Positions 16,972 through 26,646 of a stretch of 64,000 nt of DNA are shown here, in pieces. Source of the stretch: Streptomyces sp. NP160 (GTDB lineage Bacteria > Actinomycetota > Actinomycetes > Actinomycetales > Quadrisphaeraceae). The notes below the pieces were generated by a model. It was not told where the DNA came from, searched no databases, and was given only the letters and a program-made list of their open reading frames with translations. Made by a program: the position numbers and the translations under genes. Where the stretch lies: the NCBI RefSeq assembly GCF_006335115.1, contig NZ_VDMJ01000050.1:28892-92891 (forward strand). Reading direction: 5' to 3'. Position 1 is the first letter of the stretch. Every line of letters begins with the position of its first letter.

Positions 16972-18137
16972 AGATTGCGATTGTTCCTTCAACTCCCTTC
17001 TGGGAGGATCATTTCGGTCGACTCGCTCTATCTGAGTCCGATCTGGCAGACGGGATCTACCGCGGCACCTGGATTACCAGTTATGCGCGTTCACTGACAG
17101 CTTCGGGCCACGAGGTGACGCTTCTCGTTCCCTCGCGCGTGCGCGCCTCGCGGGTTGAAGGCGTCCTGATGACAGTGGCCCTCGTGAAAGCCCAACGCTG
17201 GGCGGCGATTGTCCCTCGACGCTGCTCTCGCGGCCCGCTCCGGGATATTGTCTCGCTGTTATCGTCGTTCTGCCTTTTCGAAGAACTGCGGCGACATGAT
17301 CTGATTTACGTCCAGGAGTATAATACTGGACGTTTTGCCCTCCTCTCTAGAAAGCTTGGACGCCGAAAGCTGCCTCCAATGATTGCGGCACATCACGGCG
17401 GCAGCATCGAACGCACCTACAAGTGGGTGATGGCAGTGGCCGATTACCCAGCCTGTTCACTATTTACGACGCTGACGGAACGTGAACTTCGGTCACTGCA
17501 CAAACTGACTAGTGTCGAAGAGAGAAAAATTCGGTTGCTCAGCAATCCGGTGGATGATCGTTGGTTCAAGCTTGACGGCAGTCCTGATGCGCGGACCATT
17601 TTGTGGATGGGTCGCATGGAGGATCGCGCGAAGAACCTTTCCTTCTTGCTAGATATGGTCGAAAACGTCGTTGCGGGAGGCGTTGAAGTTCGCCTGCTGC
17701 TCGCTGGCGGGGGTGGGGACGCTGATGCAATCCGCGATCGCGTAAACCAGTCTCCCACATTGCGGAAGAGTGTTGAGATGCACGGACGCTTGGACAGTGT
17801 TAGTGATCTTCTGCAAGTGGCCAAAAAGGCCAGCATCTTAGTACTTCCAAGTCGAGTAGAGGGCTTTCCTCTGGTCGTCGCCGAAATGCTCTGCGGCGGG
17901 CGCGGACTCCTTCTCTCCCGTTTGCCATACGTTGATTCTGAACTTCAGGGCCTCGCGGGAGTAAGTGTTTTTGAGCAAGGGGATCTGCCGGGCGCCACTG
18001 CGGCGCTGGAGAGAGCGGTCACTGAGGGACTCAGCCCGGATGAGTCAACCGTACTTTGGGCTCGCGCGCGGTTCTCGCCCGAGAGCTTCCACTCGGATTT
18101 GGCGGCAATAGTCGTGGAGGCTGCAGCAGTGGACTAG
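16968..18137 (+). CDS. GT4-family glycosyltransferase (island)
   Basis: 389 residues. ATG 16968 overlaps the preceding stop (ATGA) and begins MKIAIVPSTPFWEDHFG; a GTG three codons upstream is less likely. ILWMGRMEDRAKNLSFLLDMV and VLPSRVEGFPLVVAEMLCGG are the GT4 donor-domain elements, with the E-x7-E spacing. Codon use belongs to the island. Substrate unknown. Confidence 0.8.
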   Translation: MKIAIVPSTPFWEDHFGRLALSESDLADGIYRGTWITSYARSLTASGHEVTLLVPSRVRASRVEGVLMTVALVKAQRWAAIVPRRCSRGPLRDIVSLLSSFCLFEELRRHDLIYVQEYNTGRFALLSRKLGRRKLPPMIAAHHGGSIERTYKWVMAVADYPACSLFTTLTERELRSLHKLTSVEERKIRLLSNPVDDRWFKLDGSPDARTILWMGRMEDRAKNLSFLLDMVENVVAGGVEVRLLLAGGGGDADAIRDRVNQSPTLRKSVEMHGRLDSVSDLLQVAKKASILVLPSRVEGFPLVVAEMLCGGRGLLLSRLPYVDSELQGLAGVSVFEQGDLPGATAALERAVTEGLSPDESTVLWARARFSPESFHSDLAAIVVEAAAVD

Positions 18138-18202
18138 AAAGGCAGGAGCTTGTTGGAAGCCCGCCCCTGCGATCCAGTAGCCACGTATACTGAGGGGGAT
18201 CG

Positions 18203-19333
18203 ATGTCCGGTAAGTCCAAACTGAGAGACAGGCTGGTTCCACCGGTGAGCACCGACTCCGGCACTAGGCCCATAGAAGGCGAGCGCCCAATCGTGTTGCA
18301 CGTTGTGGAGGCCCTCGGTGGCGGAGTGATGGTTGCCCTCAGGGACTACATCGTAAACACACAAGATGCTTACGACCACGTCATCCTGGGGGCGCACCGG
18401 GATGGGCACGACACCGGTGACCTCGACGAGTTCTCCGTTTTGCGACTGCGCGCCGGCAAGTCTCCACTTGGCATGATTCGTCAGCTACGCCAGGTAGTAG
18501 ATCAAATGCAGCCGGACCTTATCCATCTCCATTCATCCTGGGCTGGACTGGTAGGAAGGCTTGCCTTTTTTAAGAGGTCAAACATTCTCTACACGCCACA
18601 TTGCTATGCCTTCGAGCGCCTCGACTACCTCAAGCCCGCCAGGGTCGTCTTTTGGATCGTTGAGGCTCTGCTGGCATTTCGCACTCGATGCGTGATAGCC
18701 GTGAGTCCACGCGAGGCTAATCTCGCGAGAAGTTTGCCCGGTAGTCGCAGTGTCTATTATGTGCCCAATACTGCAATCTTTTCGGAGCCAGATCTAGCAA
18801 GAAATGAAAACTCGAGAATCACGATCGTGGCGGCTGGGAGAGTGATGCGACAGAAGGGTCCTCGGTGGTATTCCCAGTATGCGCGTCACCTCGCAAATGC
18901 TTCAGCAGACATATCTCTCCTCTGGCTGGGTGGTGGTGAGCCCGAGTTGGAGTCGGAACTCTCTGCCGCAGGTGTCCAAGTGTCTGGATGGATCTCGCGC
19001 GCAGAGTTAGTCGAACGGCTCTCTACGGCGGACTTATACGTTCACTCCGCGGCTTGGGAAGGCGCGCCTCTTCTCCTTTTAGAAGCCGCGAGTATGGGTG
19101 TCCCTGTCATCGCCAGGGACATCCCAGCTCTTCGCAGTCTCGGAGTGACACACCTGTTCACCGATCCTGTGGAAGCAGCCACATTCACGGCGAAGGCAAT
19201 TGAGGCCAACTCGATGGTGGGCCTGATCGATGATTCGCATCGGATCACAAAGCGTCATGCACCGGCCAAGCAGCGGGAAGCGTTGCTGGCGGCGTACAAA
19301 TTTTGCGTCGATACCACGTCGAAGGACACATGA
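18203..19333 (+). CDS. GT4-family glycosyltransferase (island, last gene)
   Basis: 376 residues from ATG 18203, with GAGGGGG upstream. LHVVEALGGGVMVALRDYI, HLHSSWAGLVGRLAFF and TPHCYAFER are N-domain elements, and SAAWEGAPLLLLEAASMGVPVIA is the GT4 donor motif. A 65-base gap separates it from the previous gene, the only real gap in the cassette. It is the last intact gene before the right edge, about 90 bases from the truncated LuxR fragment. Base composition is still below that of the flanks. Confidence 0.8.
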   Translation: MSGKSKLRDRLVPPVSTDSGTRPIEGERPIVLHVVEALGGGVMVALRDYIVNTQDAYDHVILGAHRDGHDTGDLDEFSVLRLRAGKSPLGMIRQLRQVVDQMQPDLIHLHSSWAGLVGRLAFFKRSNILYTPHCYAFERLDYLKPARVVFWIVEALLAFRTRCVIAVSPREANLARSLPGSRSVYYVPNTAIFSEPDLARNENSRITIVAAGRVMRQKGPRWYSQYARHLANASADISLLWLGGGEPELESELSAAGVQVSGWISRAELVERLSTADLYVHSAAWEGAPLLLLEAASMGVPVIARDIPALRSLGVTHLFTDPVEAATFTAKAIEANSMVGLIDDSHRITKRHAPAKQREALLAAYKFCVDTTSKDT

Positions 19334-19369
19334 CGCGCAGGTGGAAGTCTGTAGTTGACCGCCCTCAAA

Positions 19370-19760
19370 AGCAGGGGTTGTCCCTCTTTGGGGGCATGCT
19401 CAGCCTGACGCAGACTTTCGATGTGGCCGCCACCACCTCGGCGACGAACCCCCGGACGAGCGCGACGCCCCGAGCGCGGGCCTCCAGCGCATCGACCGTG
19501 CGCCCGGGGCTGTCGACGTCGTCGGACACCACCACCGCCACCACCGAGCGCCCCTGGGCGGCAGCGGCCCGCATGGCCTCAAGCGCTCCCTCGAGCCGTC
19601 CCATCACCAAGGCCCCCTCGCCTCCGGCGCACCGGCGAGCGCGTTTTCGATCCCCGACATAAGCAGCCGTGCGTCGAGCACTGTCAGCCCCCACGGGGAT
19701 GGCGTGCCTCTTACGTCCGGTGGGAGCCTCAAGTTCGTCGGCTCCTCGGCGTCATCGACC
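19370..19760 (-). pseudogene. LuxR-type regulator remnant: receiver half only, frameshifted
   Basis: Read on the minus strand, LTVLDARLLMSGIENALAGAPEA (frame ending 19604) and then MGRLEGALEAMRAAAAQGRSVV...DDVDSPGRTVDAL (frame ending 19365) follow the receiver halves of the regulators at 31264-31866 and 36518-37117 in order. Switching frames between the two blocks implies a frameshift near 19610-19630. The similarity stops abruptly at about 19425 (VAEVVAAT), and the whole DNA-binding half is gone. Lower-GC island sequence begins exactly there. This is a gene broken by the island's right edge, the counterpart of the agmatinase at the left edge. Confidence 0.75.
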
Positions 19761-20098
19761 TGCTTCACTGGTCCCCGTCGGCCGGCGCCCTCCGCGCCCC
19801 GGGCCGGGACGGCGCTGAGGCGGTGGAACGCACCGGTTCCAGATTTTCCCGCGCAAGGGCAGGGCTGCCCTTGCGCCGAGGCCCGGGTGTGCGCGCCGCG
19901 GCGTCGCGCGCGCATGGTGCGGCCTGCTGAGAGCGGCGCCGTGCTCGACCGCCCGCGCTACCAGCCATCCCCCTCGGAGTTGCGGCTGGGGCTGGACCGC
20001 CAGACCCCCGTGCCGCGCGCACCAGGTGGACGTGGCCAGGATGACGGCGGTCGTCCGGGTGCCCCGGACGACCGCCGTCAATGGTCCTGCAAGCTGCG
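19761..20098. other. Intergenic stretch with a strong hairpin; no gene seen
   Basis: About 340 bases, high GC, with several open frames in both directions but no recognisable protein or ribosome-binding site. The only clear element is the long hairpin at 20042-20080. Confidence 0.5.
20042..20080. terminator. Strong hairpin terminator, 18-bp perfect stem
   Basis: Arms at 20042-20059 and 20063-20080 pair perfectly over 18 bp (TGACGGCGGTCGTCCGGG and its complement) around a three-base loop. It lies 18 bases past the stop of the minus-strand DUF3472-like gene and should stop transcription from that side. It is one of the longest perfect stems found in the window. Confidence 0.85.
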
Positions 20099-20875
20099 TC
20101 ACGCGCCGGAGGAGCCACCCAGCACCACCCGCACGCTCTTGACCCCCGACGTGGTCACGGGCGTCGCGCTGCCACCGGTGCACGCGCCCTTGTCGCCGGC
20201 CTGCTTCACGTAGGTGCCGCGCTGGGCGTACCCGCCGCTGCCGTCGCTGTCGAAGCTCGGGCGGTTCCAGGTCACCGACGACTGCGGCACCGTGCTGCAC
20301 GTCTTCTGCGTGCCGAAGTACTCCGCGAAGTTCTGCGCGCCGGTGATCGCGGTGGCCTCCGGCGCCACCCGCAGGGAGCCGATGAAGGTCTCCTTGCCGG
20401 TCTTGCGGTTCAGCAGCCAGGCGCCCCACCACTGGCCGTCAGCATCGGCGTCGAGCTGCCACACGCGCAGTCGGTAGCTGGTCCCCGTGGTGATCGTGTA
20501 GGGCAGGCGGCAGCTCAGCCCCGATCCCTCCCCGTCGAAGGCGCCGCAGGACGGCCCGGACGCGGCGGTGGCGTTCCACAGCGAGAAGATGGCGGTGTCC
20601 CCCGTGGTGCCGTTGAAGCGGTTGCCGTTGGTCTGCAGGCCCGTGTACCCGCCGTCGGGGGCGGCCGTCCAGTTCCACGCTAGCGCCCAGTACGTGGCCG
20701 TCGCGCGCTTGTTGACGGTCATCACCTGGTCGACGTTGTAGAAGCCGGCGTCCGAGCCGGGCACCGACCAGTGCGTGTAGTAGTAGGCGTTCTGGTGCTG
20801 CGCAGCCGCTGCCGGGGACGCCCCGAGCAGGAGGGCCAGCACGGCCAGGGCGGCGACGGAGGCGCGCTTGATCAC
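20099..20875 (-). CDS. Secreted DUF3472-like protein
   Basis: 258 residues from GTG 20875. A signal peptide ends near AAA-AQ at about 25. The mature protein opens QHQNAYYYTHW and contains YWALAWNWTAAPDGGYTGLQ and WQLDADADGQWWGAWLL. These aromatic, beta-sheet-like blocks are typical of the DUF3472 family, often carbohydrate-associated. Cys residues in pairs (CGAF...SCRL, KTC...GAC) suggest disulphides outside the cell. It has a strong terminator downstream and a 243-base divergent promoter region shared with the protease gene. Function not known. Confidence 0.65.
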   Translation of the reverse strand: MIKRASVAALAVLALLLGASPAAAAQHQNAYYYTHWSVPGSDAGFYNVDQVMTVNKRATATYWALAWNWTAAPDGGYTGLQTNGNRFNGTTGDTAIFSLWNATAASGPSCGAFDGEGSGLSCRLPYTITTGTSYRLRVWQLDADADGQWWGAWLLNRKTGKETFIGSLRVAPEATAITGAQNFAEYFGTQKTCSTVPQSSVTWNRPSFDSDGSGGYAQRGTYVKQAGDKGACTGGSATPVTTSGVKSVRVVLGGSSGA

Positions 20876-21118
20876 AGCCGGATCCTGGCTACCGGCCGAG
20901 CGGTCTTGAAGTCCCCCCGGGAGGCTCACCGGTGTCAGCCGCGTCCCCTGTTGAGGGTCGTTGACGATCACCACCGGCCACGCCACCCTCGCCTCGAGAC
21001 CCCGGCACGAGCCGGTGCGGTCCCGACGCCGGGTGCGAGCTCCCTGGCACCGACCCCGTCGTGCACCCCTTACCCACTCGCCACCGCTCGTCGCGAGCAC
21101 CTTCCCCCGAGGGCACCC

Positions 21119-22857
21119 ATGCGCCACTGGCTCCGCTCTGCCCTGGCCACCTCGCTGGCCGCGGCCACCGCCGTGGTCGGACTGGCGGTCGCGCCCGCCA
21201 CCGCCGCGACGAGCACCGCCTCGTCGTCGCCCGCGCTGCACCCCGGGGGTGCGCTCGTGGCCCCGACGAAGCAGGCGCCGCGCCTGCCGACCAACGCCCG
21301 GGTGGTGCTTCCGGAGAGCGTGGACCTGACGTCGTGGGCGATGCCCGTCGCTGACCAGGGTGCGGTCAACTCCTGCGTCGCCTGGGCGATCGGCTACGGC
21401 CTGCAGGGCTGGGAGCCAACCGCGCCGGCCGCGAGCCCAGCAGCTCCGCCCCGATGCACATGTACTCACAGATCCACATCGGCGGCGGCGACTACGGCGC
21501 CTACCCCTGCCAGGGTGCGCAGCTCCTGGTCGACCAGGGCATCGACGCCCAGGCCCACTACACGCACGGGGACTACGACTGGCAGACGCAGCCCACCGCC
21601 TCCGAGCGGACCGACGCGGAGCTCTTCCAGGCCACCAGCTGGGCCAACCTCTACGACGGCGTGCCCGGCGAGGACGCGGTCACCAGCATCAAGTCGGTGC
21701 TGGCCTCCCAGCACCCCGTGGCCCTGCTCTTCCCCATCTGCCCGGCCTTCGACGCCCTCTCGGCCACGGACGACCGCCTTTCGGCCTCAGAGGTCCGGGG
21801 CGCGAGCGACCGCGGCAACCACGAGGTCCAGGTGCTCGGCTACGACTCCACCGGCGTGCTCATCCAGAACAGCTGGGGCACGTACTGGGGGAACAAGGGT
21901 CGGGCGTGGCTCGACTGGGACTTCGTCACCCAGTACAGCCTCGGCGCCGTGACGCTGGGCAGCATCGAGCCGCCGGTGACGCAGACCGCCCCGAGCGCCC
22001 CCACGTCGGTGGTCGCCTCCCGCCCAGGCGCGAGCACCGCGACCCTCACCTGGAAGGCGCCTGCCAGCAACGGCGGGTCGGCCATCACCGGGTACAAGGT
22101 GAGCCGCAACGGCGTGGACGCCTCCGGGAAGGGCGCCTGGTCCACCACGGTATCGGCGACGACGACGTCGTTCACCTTCTCCAACCTCGTCGCCACCTCC
22201 GGCTACACGCTCTCCGTGCGCGCCATCAACGCGATCGGCACGGGCACGGCGGCCTCCGCCACGGTGGCTGCCGCCCCGAGCACCCCGTCTACGGCGACGT
22301 CAGTGACCGGCTCCACCGCGACGAGCACCGCCACCCTGGCCTGGGCGGCTCCGGTCAGTGATGGCGGCTCAGAGGTCACCGGCTACCGCGTCTCCCGCAA
22401 CGGGACGAGCGCCAGCGGCAGCGGGGCGTGGTCCACCACCAAGAGCGCCACCACCACGAGCCAGACCTTCACCGACCTCCTGCAGGCCACCACCTACAAC
22501 CTCTCGGTGGCCGCGGTGAACGCCAACGGCACCGGCCCGACGACCACCGTGACCGTCACGACGAAGGGCACCAGCGTCCCGCAGTCCGTGAAGGCGACCA
22601 CCTCCGGGACCACCGCGACGCTCACGTGGACTCCCCCGGCGACCACCGCTTCGTCCGTCACGGGGTACTCGGTGGGCCGCAACGGCTACGACAGCAGGGG
22701 CAACGGTCCCTGGTCGACCACCAAGTCCTCCTCCTCGAGGTCGCAGACCTTCACCAACCTCAAGCCCGGCAGCACCTACCGGCTCTCGGTGGCAGCGGTG
22801 ACGAGCGCGGGCAAGGGGAACGTGGCCACGGTGACGGTCACCATCCCGAGCTCGTGA
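21119..22857 (+). pseudogene. Papain-like C1 protease with three FN3 repeats, split by a frameshift
   Basis: Frame one (ATG 21119) gives a signal peptide and then VADQGAVNSCVAWAIGYGLQGW, the QGxVxSCVAW motif with catalytic Cys86. Directly after that Trp (21410-21412) the frame becomes nonsense, but a second frame continues the protein: ANRAGRE..., MHMYSQ, then NHEVQVLGYD (catalytic His) and IQNSWGTYWGNKG (catalytic Asn). One extra base near 21413-21416 would rejoin them, so this is a single-base deletion or a sequencing error. After the protease come three fibronectin type III-like repeats (each with SxYxVSRNG- and TTxxT-type blocks) ending at 22857. The intact enzyme would be a secreted cysteine protease of about 579 residues. 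Confidence 0.8.
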
Positions 22858-22942
22858 GGCACCGCGGGCCGGAGTCCTGCGGTCGAACCTGATCGGAGGA
22901 CACCGGCGCCGCTCCGCTGGGGCGGGTGGCACGATCTCGCCG

Positions 22943-23968
22943 GTGCGACGAGCGACCACGTGGGCCCGCGCCCTCGCCGTCCTCATCGCCGCGTCAGGAG
23001 CGGTGCTATTCCTGGCGCCGATGCTCGGGTGGGAGCGCTGGCACCTCGTCGCCGCGACGCTGCCGGCGCGCAGCGGACTGACCACCGCCGCCGTCGTCGG
23101 CCTGCTCCTCACCGCCGGGGCCAGCGTGAGACGCAGCTGGCGCGCCCCCGCGATCCCGCTGGCGGCGTCCCTGGCGCTGGTGACCGCCCTGCACGCCCCC
23201 GTGGTGATCGCCCGCGGCACCACCACCGAGCCCGTCGCCGCCCCCGCCCCCGGACAGCTGCGCGTGCTGGAGTGGAACACCAACGGAGCCCTGGTCACCC
23301 CCGACGTCGTGGCCCAGCTCGCCCAGGAGCAGCAGGCCGACGTCGTCGTCCTGCCCCAGCGAGCCCTCAAGGACGGCAACTGGGGATTCCGCCGGGCCTT
23401 CAACCGCGCCGGCTACCCCATGAAGCGCGCCAGCGCCGGGGACTACCGCGCCCAGGTGTCCGTGTGGATGACCGCTGACCTCGCCCCCCACTACCGCTAC
23501 GCCTACGGACCCGACCCCGAGAAGTCGGTCGCCCTGATCCCCGTGCCCGCCGGAGACCCCGACGCCGTCGGGCTGCCCGCCATCCTCGCCCTGCACGCCC
23601 CCTGGCCCGTCGGCTCGACCATGGACGCCTGGCGCCGGGACCTGGACTGGGTCACCGACCTGTGCTCCACCGGCTCCCCCGTGGTGGTGGCCGGAGACTT
23701 CAACGCCAGCATCGACGACTTCGGCGGGGCCACCCTCGGCAACTGCATCGACGCCGCCTGGCAGCGCGACGGCGCCAGCGTGGGCACCTGGTCCACCCGG
23801 CTGCCCACGCTGCTGGCCATGCCCATCGACCACGTGCTGCTCACCCCCAGCGCCGGGGAGGTGGCCAGCTTCACCGTCCTGACGGACCAGGACGGCTCCG
23901 GCGCCCGCCACCGACCGGTCATGGCCGTCATCACGCTCTCCGCGACGGCGCAGGCCGCCACCGGCTGA
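22943..23968 (+). CDS. Membrane-anchored endonuclease/exonuclease/phosphatase family protein, active-site Gln variant
   Basis: 341 residues from GTG 22943. Two to three N-terminal helices are followed by an EEP-fold domain outside the membrane. LRVLEWNTNG is the Asn motif, LHAPWPVG a central strand, VVVAGDFNAS the catalytic GDFN motif, MPIDHVLL the IDH motif and RHRPVMAV the final His. The metal-binding Glu usually found after the third strand is Gln here (VVVLPQRAL), whereas the paralogue at 35497-36498 keeps Glu (VVVLPEVAP). The family includes nucleases and sphingomyelinase- or inositol-phosphatase-like enzymes; the substrate cannot be told. Activity may be reduced. Confidence 0.8.
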   Translation: MRRATTWARALAVLIAASGAVLFLAPMLGWERWHLVAATLPARSGLTTAAVVGLLLTAGASVRRSWRAPAIPLAASLALVTALHAPVVIARGTTTEPVAAPAPGQLRVLEWNTNGALVTPDVVAQLAQEQQADVVVLPQRALKDGNWGFRRAFNRAGYPMKRASAGDYRAQVSVWMTADLAPHYRYAYGPDPEKSVALIPVPAGDPDAVGLPAILALHAPWPVGSTMDAWRRDLDWVTDLCSTGSPVVVAGDFNASIDDFGGATLGNCIDAAWQRDGASVGTWSTRLPTLLAMPIDHVLLTPSAGEVASFTVLTDQDGSGARHRPVMAVITLSATAQAATG

Positions 23969-24027
23969 GCCTTCCTCACCGCACCACGGCTCGGGACGCG
24001 ATTGGTCGCGAACCTGTGCGTGCGGAG

Positions 24028-26394
24028 TCAGTGGTGGGTCATCGTCATCGCCGAGGCAGAGCTGCTCGACTTGTTCAGGGCGAACCACAGACCGCCCACG
24101 TCTCCCGAGCGTCGGTCGAGGAGCATCGGCAGTGCCTCGTCGCTCATCGAGCCATCAGCGGTCCTGACACCGCTGCTGTACGTCTCCCAGAAGACGACCG
24201 GGTGGCCCCCCGTGAGCGACTCGCCGTTGACCAGCTCGTACACGGCCGTCGGATCGGTCTCGTCGCGATCGAGGTGTTCACGCACCACGGTCAGGTAGGC
24301 CTTCTGCGGCGACCCGGTGATGGCGGCTGACCTGCCGTCGCTGAACCCCCCGATGGAAGGCCAACGCCAGTGCATGTGGATGCAGTCCGGACACCCGGGA
24401 CTGACGATCCCCGGCTTCAGCGGGTCGTAGAGGGGGTTGCTGCCCGGACGGGTCAGGGCACCACCGGACTGGTGATAGTTGTCCCAGGTGGCGCCCCCCG
24501 TGGAACCGATGGTGGTGGCCCTGTACTCCGTGTCGCCGCCTCGGACGGTCACTGACCCCCCGGTGAGTGAGGGGAAGTCCCTGGTCAGCATCGACTGACC
24601 GCCCGCGACTCCGTCGGGCTGGAAGTCCAGGCGCTGCACCGTCCTCACCTCGACCTTGAGCCGGTTAGGGTTGGTGATGGACGGGGTCTCCCACCGGAGG
24701 GTGGGCCACATCCGCCCGCAGCGGATGGTCCCCGACGGCTCGCAGTAGTCGTTCTCCTGGGAGTCCGCGAAGTGATAGGCCTGGAAGACACGGATCTTGC
24801 CGACGCCCGGAAGGCCACTGATCGTGTAAGCGCCCGACACCATGTGGTCGTCGCAGTACAGCGCCGTCAGGTTGGTGGCCGGCACGCCGTTGGCGGCGCG
24901 CCCGTAGGGCGTCAGCTCCACCTGGTGCGTCGTGACCACCCCGTCGAGGGTGACTCTGACGTCGAACTTGGGAGCCTGCATCGCTCGGATGGCCTTGCGA
25001 CCGTTGAGGCTGGCGCCGGTGAGCACCACCCCGTCGTCAGCGCTCACCTTCCACGAGAAGGCCCACTGTCCCGCCACGTTCTTGCTTCCGCTGTAGCAGG
25101 GGTCGTTGGCCCAGTTGATGGCCGGAGACGGTGACGCAGCTGTAGGAGAGGCCGACGGGCTGGGCGACGATGTAGGGCGACTGGCCAGCGCGAGGTAGAC
25201 GTCGTTGTCACCTGCGAGATCCTTCACCGCCGCGATCGTAGGAACCGGGCCCGGGACCGCTCTACCGTCTGCGGTGCAGCCGGTGACGCATCCTCCTGAG
25301 CCGTCGCCCAGGGTGCCCTGGGTGATGTAGCCCCAGGTCTGCAACCGGCCATCGGTCGTCACGGCAGCGCTGTTGAGCCGGTTGGCCGCCACCTTGCTGA
25401 CCCCGGTGAGGCGCGAGAGGACAGCGGGCTTGTTCCGATCAGCCTTGGTGCCGTCGCCGAGCTGGCCGAAGTGGTTCCACCCCCAGCTCCAGACCCGGCC
25501 CGTGCGGTCGAGGGCCAAGACGTGCTCTTGTCCCACGGAGACCTGCTGAACGGCGGGCAGGCCCGCAACCACCTTCGGTGTGCTGCGACTCACCGTCGTT
25601 CCGTCGCCGAGCTCACCGTAGGTGTTGATGCCCCACGAGTAGAGGCGGCCGGAGCTGTCGAGAGCCCAGTAGTGGGGGTCTGCGTAGTAACCGTTTCCCA
25701 CATCGACCTGGACGATGTCGGACAGCCCGGAGACGCTGGCGATCTTCCAGGCTCCCGTCTCCAGGCGCCCGAAGACCGCTACCGTCCCGTCCTTCCGGAG
25801 GGCCAGGTTGTCCTTCCACGCCAGGGCCTGATCGCCCATGAATCCAGCCATCTGGCGGCCCAGGGCGATCGAGCGCACGTTGGACAGACCGCTGACCTTC
25901 GTGGGTGACAACATCTTGGCGAGGTCAGCGCCGAAGTTCCCGCCCCACACCCAGACGGTCCCGTCGGACTTCACCGCAGCCTTGAGGGTTCCGTCGGAGT
26001 TGATCTGCGCCACTCCCGTGAGGCCGGGCACCCGAGAGGGAGAGGCAGCAGTCGTCGACGCCGTCGACTGCGTGGTGCCGTCACCTCGTTCTCCGTTGTA
26101 GTTGCTCCCCCAGGCCCAGACCAGTCCTGTCGACGTCAGCCCCGTCGACGAGCCGCTGCCTGTTGAGACGTTGACCAGCTGGGGCAGACCCTCCACCTCA
26201 AGGGGCGTTGTCTGGTCGGAGCCCCTTGGTGACGCGTCGCTCCCCCACACCCACGGGGAGGTGGACGGCTCTGCCGCGACAGCTCCCCCACCTGAGGCGA
26301 TCAGGACGCCTGACGTGATGGCTGCGGTGACGCTCGTCGCGACTGCCAGCCACTGGAACAGCCTGCCGCGTCGAGCAGGGTGGGAAGGGGTCAC
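24028..26394 (-). CDS. Secreted RCC1-repeat protein with unknown C-terminal domain
   Basis: 788 residues from GTG 26394, with GGAGG five bases upstream. A signal or anchor segment (about 12-40) is followed by five or more RCC1-type blades (VWAWGSNYNGERGDGTT, VWVWGGNF, LYSWGINTYGELGDGTT, VWSWGWNHFGQLGDGT, LQTWGYITQGTLGDG), about 45-400, which should form a beta-propeller for binding. A Ser/Pro linker joins it to a roughly 330-residue domain with paired cysteines (CEPSGTIRC, CPDC) ending TVVREHLDRDET...NGESL...VVFW. That C-terminal block is duplicated at 29714-29977. Extracellular; ligand unknown. Confidence 0.8.
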   Translation of the reverse strand: MTPSHPARRGRLFQWLAVATSVTAAITSGVLIASGGGAVAAEPSTSPWVWGSDASPRGSDQTTPLEVEGLPQLVNVSTGSGSSTGLTSTGLVWAWGSNYNGERGDGTTQSTASTTAASPSRVPGLTGVAQINSDGTLKAAVKSDGTVWVWGGNFGADLAKMLSPTKVSGLSNVRSIALGRQMAGFMGDQALAWKDNLALRKDGTVAVFGRLETGAWKIASVSGLSDIVQVDVGNGYYADPHYWALDSSGRLYSWGINTYGELGDGTTVSRSTPKVVAGLPAVQQVSVGQEHVLALDRTGRVWSWGWNHFGQLGDGTKADRNKPAVLSRLTGVSKVAANRLNSAAVTTDGRLQTWGYITQGTLGDGSGGCVTGCTADGRAVPGPVPTIAAVKDLAGDNDVYLALASRPTSSPSPSASPTAASPSPAINWANDPCYSGSKNVAGQWAFSWKVSADDGVVLTGASLNGRKAIRAMQAPKFDVRVTLDGVVTTHQVELTPYGRAANGVPATNLTALYCDDHMVSGAYTISGLPGVGKIRVFQAYHFADSQENDYCEPSGTIRCGRMWPTLRWETPSITNPNRLKVEVRTVQRLDFQPDGVAGGQSMLTRDFPSLTGGSVTVRGGDTEYRATTIGSTGGATWDNYHQSGGALTRPGSNPLYDPLKPGIVSPGCPDCIHMHWRWPSIGGFSDGRSAAITGSPQKAYLTVVREHLDRDETDPTAVYELVNGESLTGGHPVVFWETYSSGVRTADGSMSDEALPMLLDRRSGDVGGLWFALNKSSSSASAMTMTHH

Positions 26395-26646
26395 GGGGTC
26401 CTCCGCGTCCGAGCCGAGCGGGCTGAGCGTGAGGAACGTAGTAGCGCGGTGGGCCTCGAGGAGGAAGACCGAGAAGCGTGTCCCTCGAGGTGGGACCTCA
26501 TCCCCGGCGGACCGCCGGTCCACGGCACAGCGCTGATCTCCCGCGACACAGGATCGGTCGCAGGCTCACGGCACCGCCCAGAGGTCAATGCCTGAACCGC
26601 CCGTGGGGACTGCCCGACGCCGCGGAACCGTGGGAACGTCGTCGCC
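26395..26646. promoter_or_regulatory. Divergent promoter region, RCC1 protein / acyltransferase
   Basis: About 250 bases between two divergent GTG starts. GGAGG serves the minus-strand gene. Promoters for both genes must lie here, but no confident -35/-10 pair or operator is visible. Confidence 0.4.

Noticed and set aside
11340..19430. Island as a prophage or integrative element with att sites
   Set aside because: No integrase, transposase, tRNA or convincing direct repeat at the edges; only a TTGACCG string is shared and that is expected by chance.
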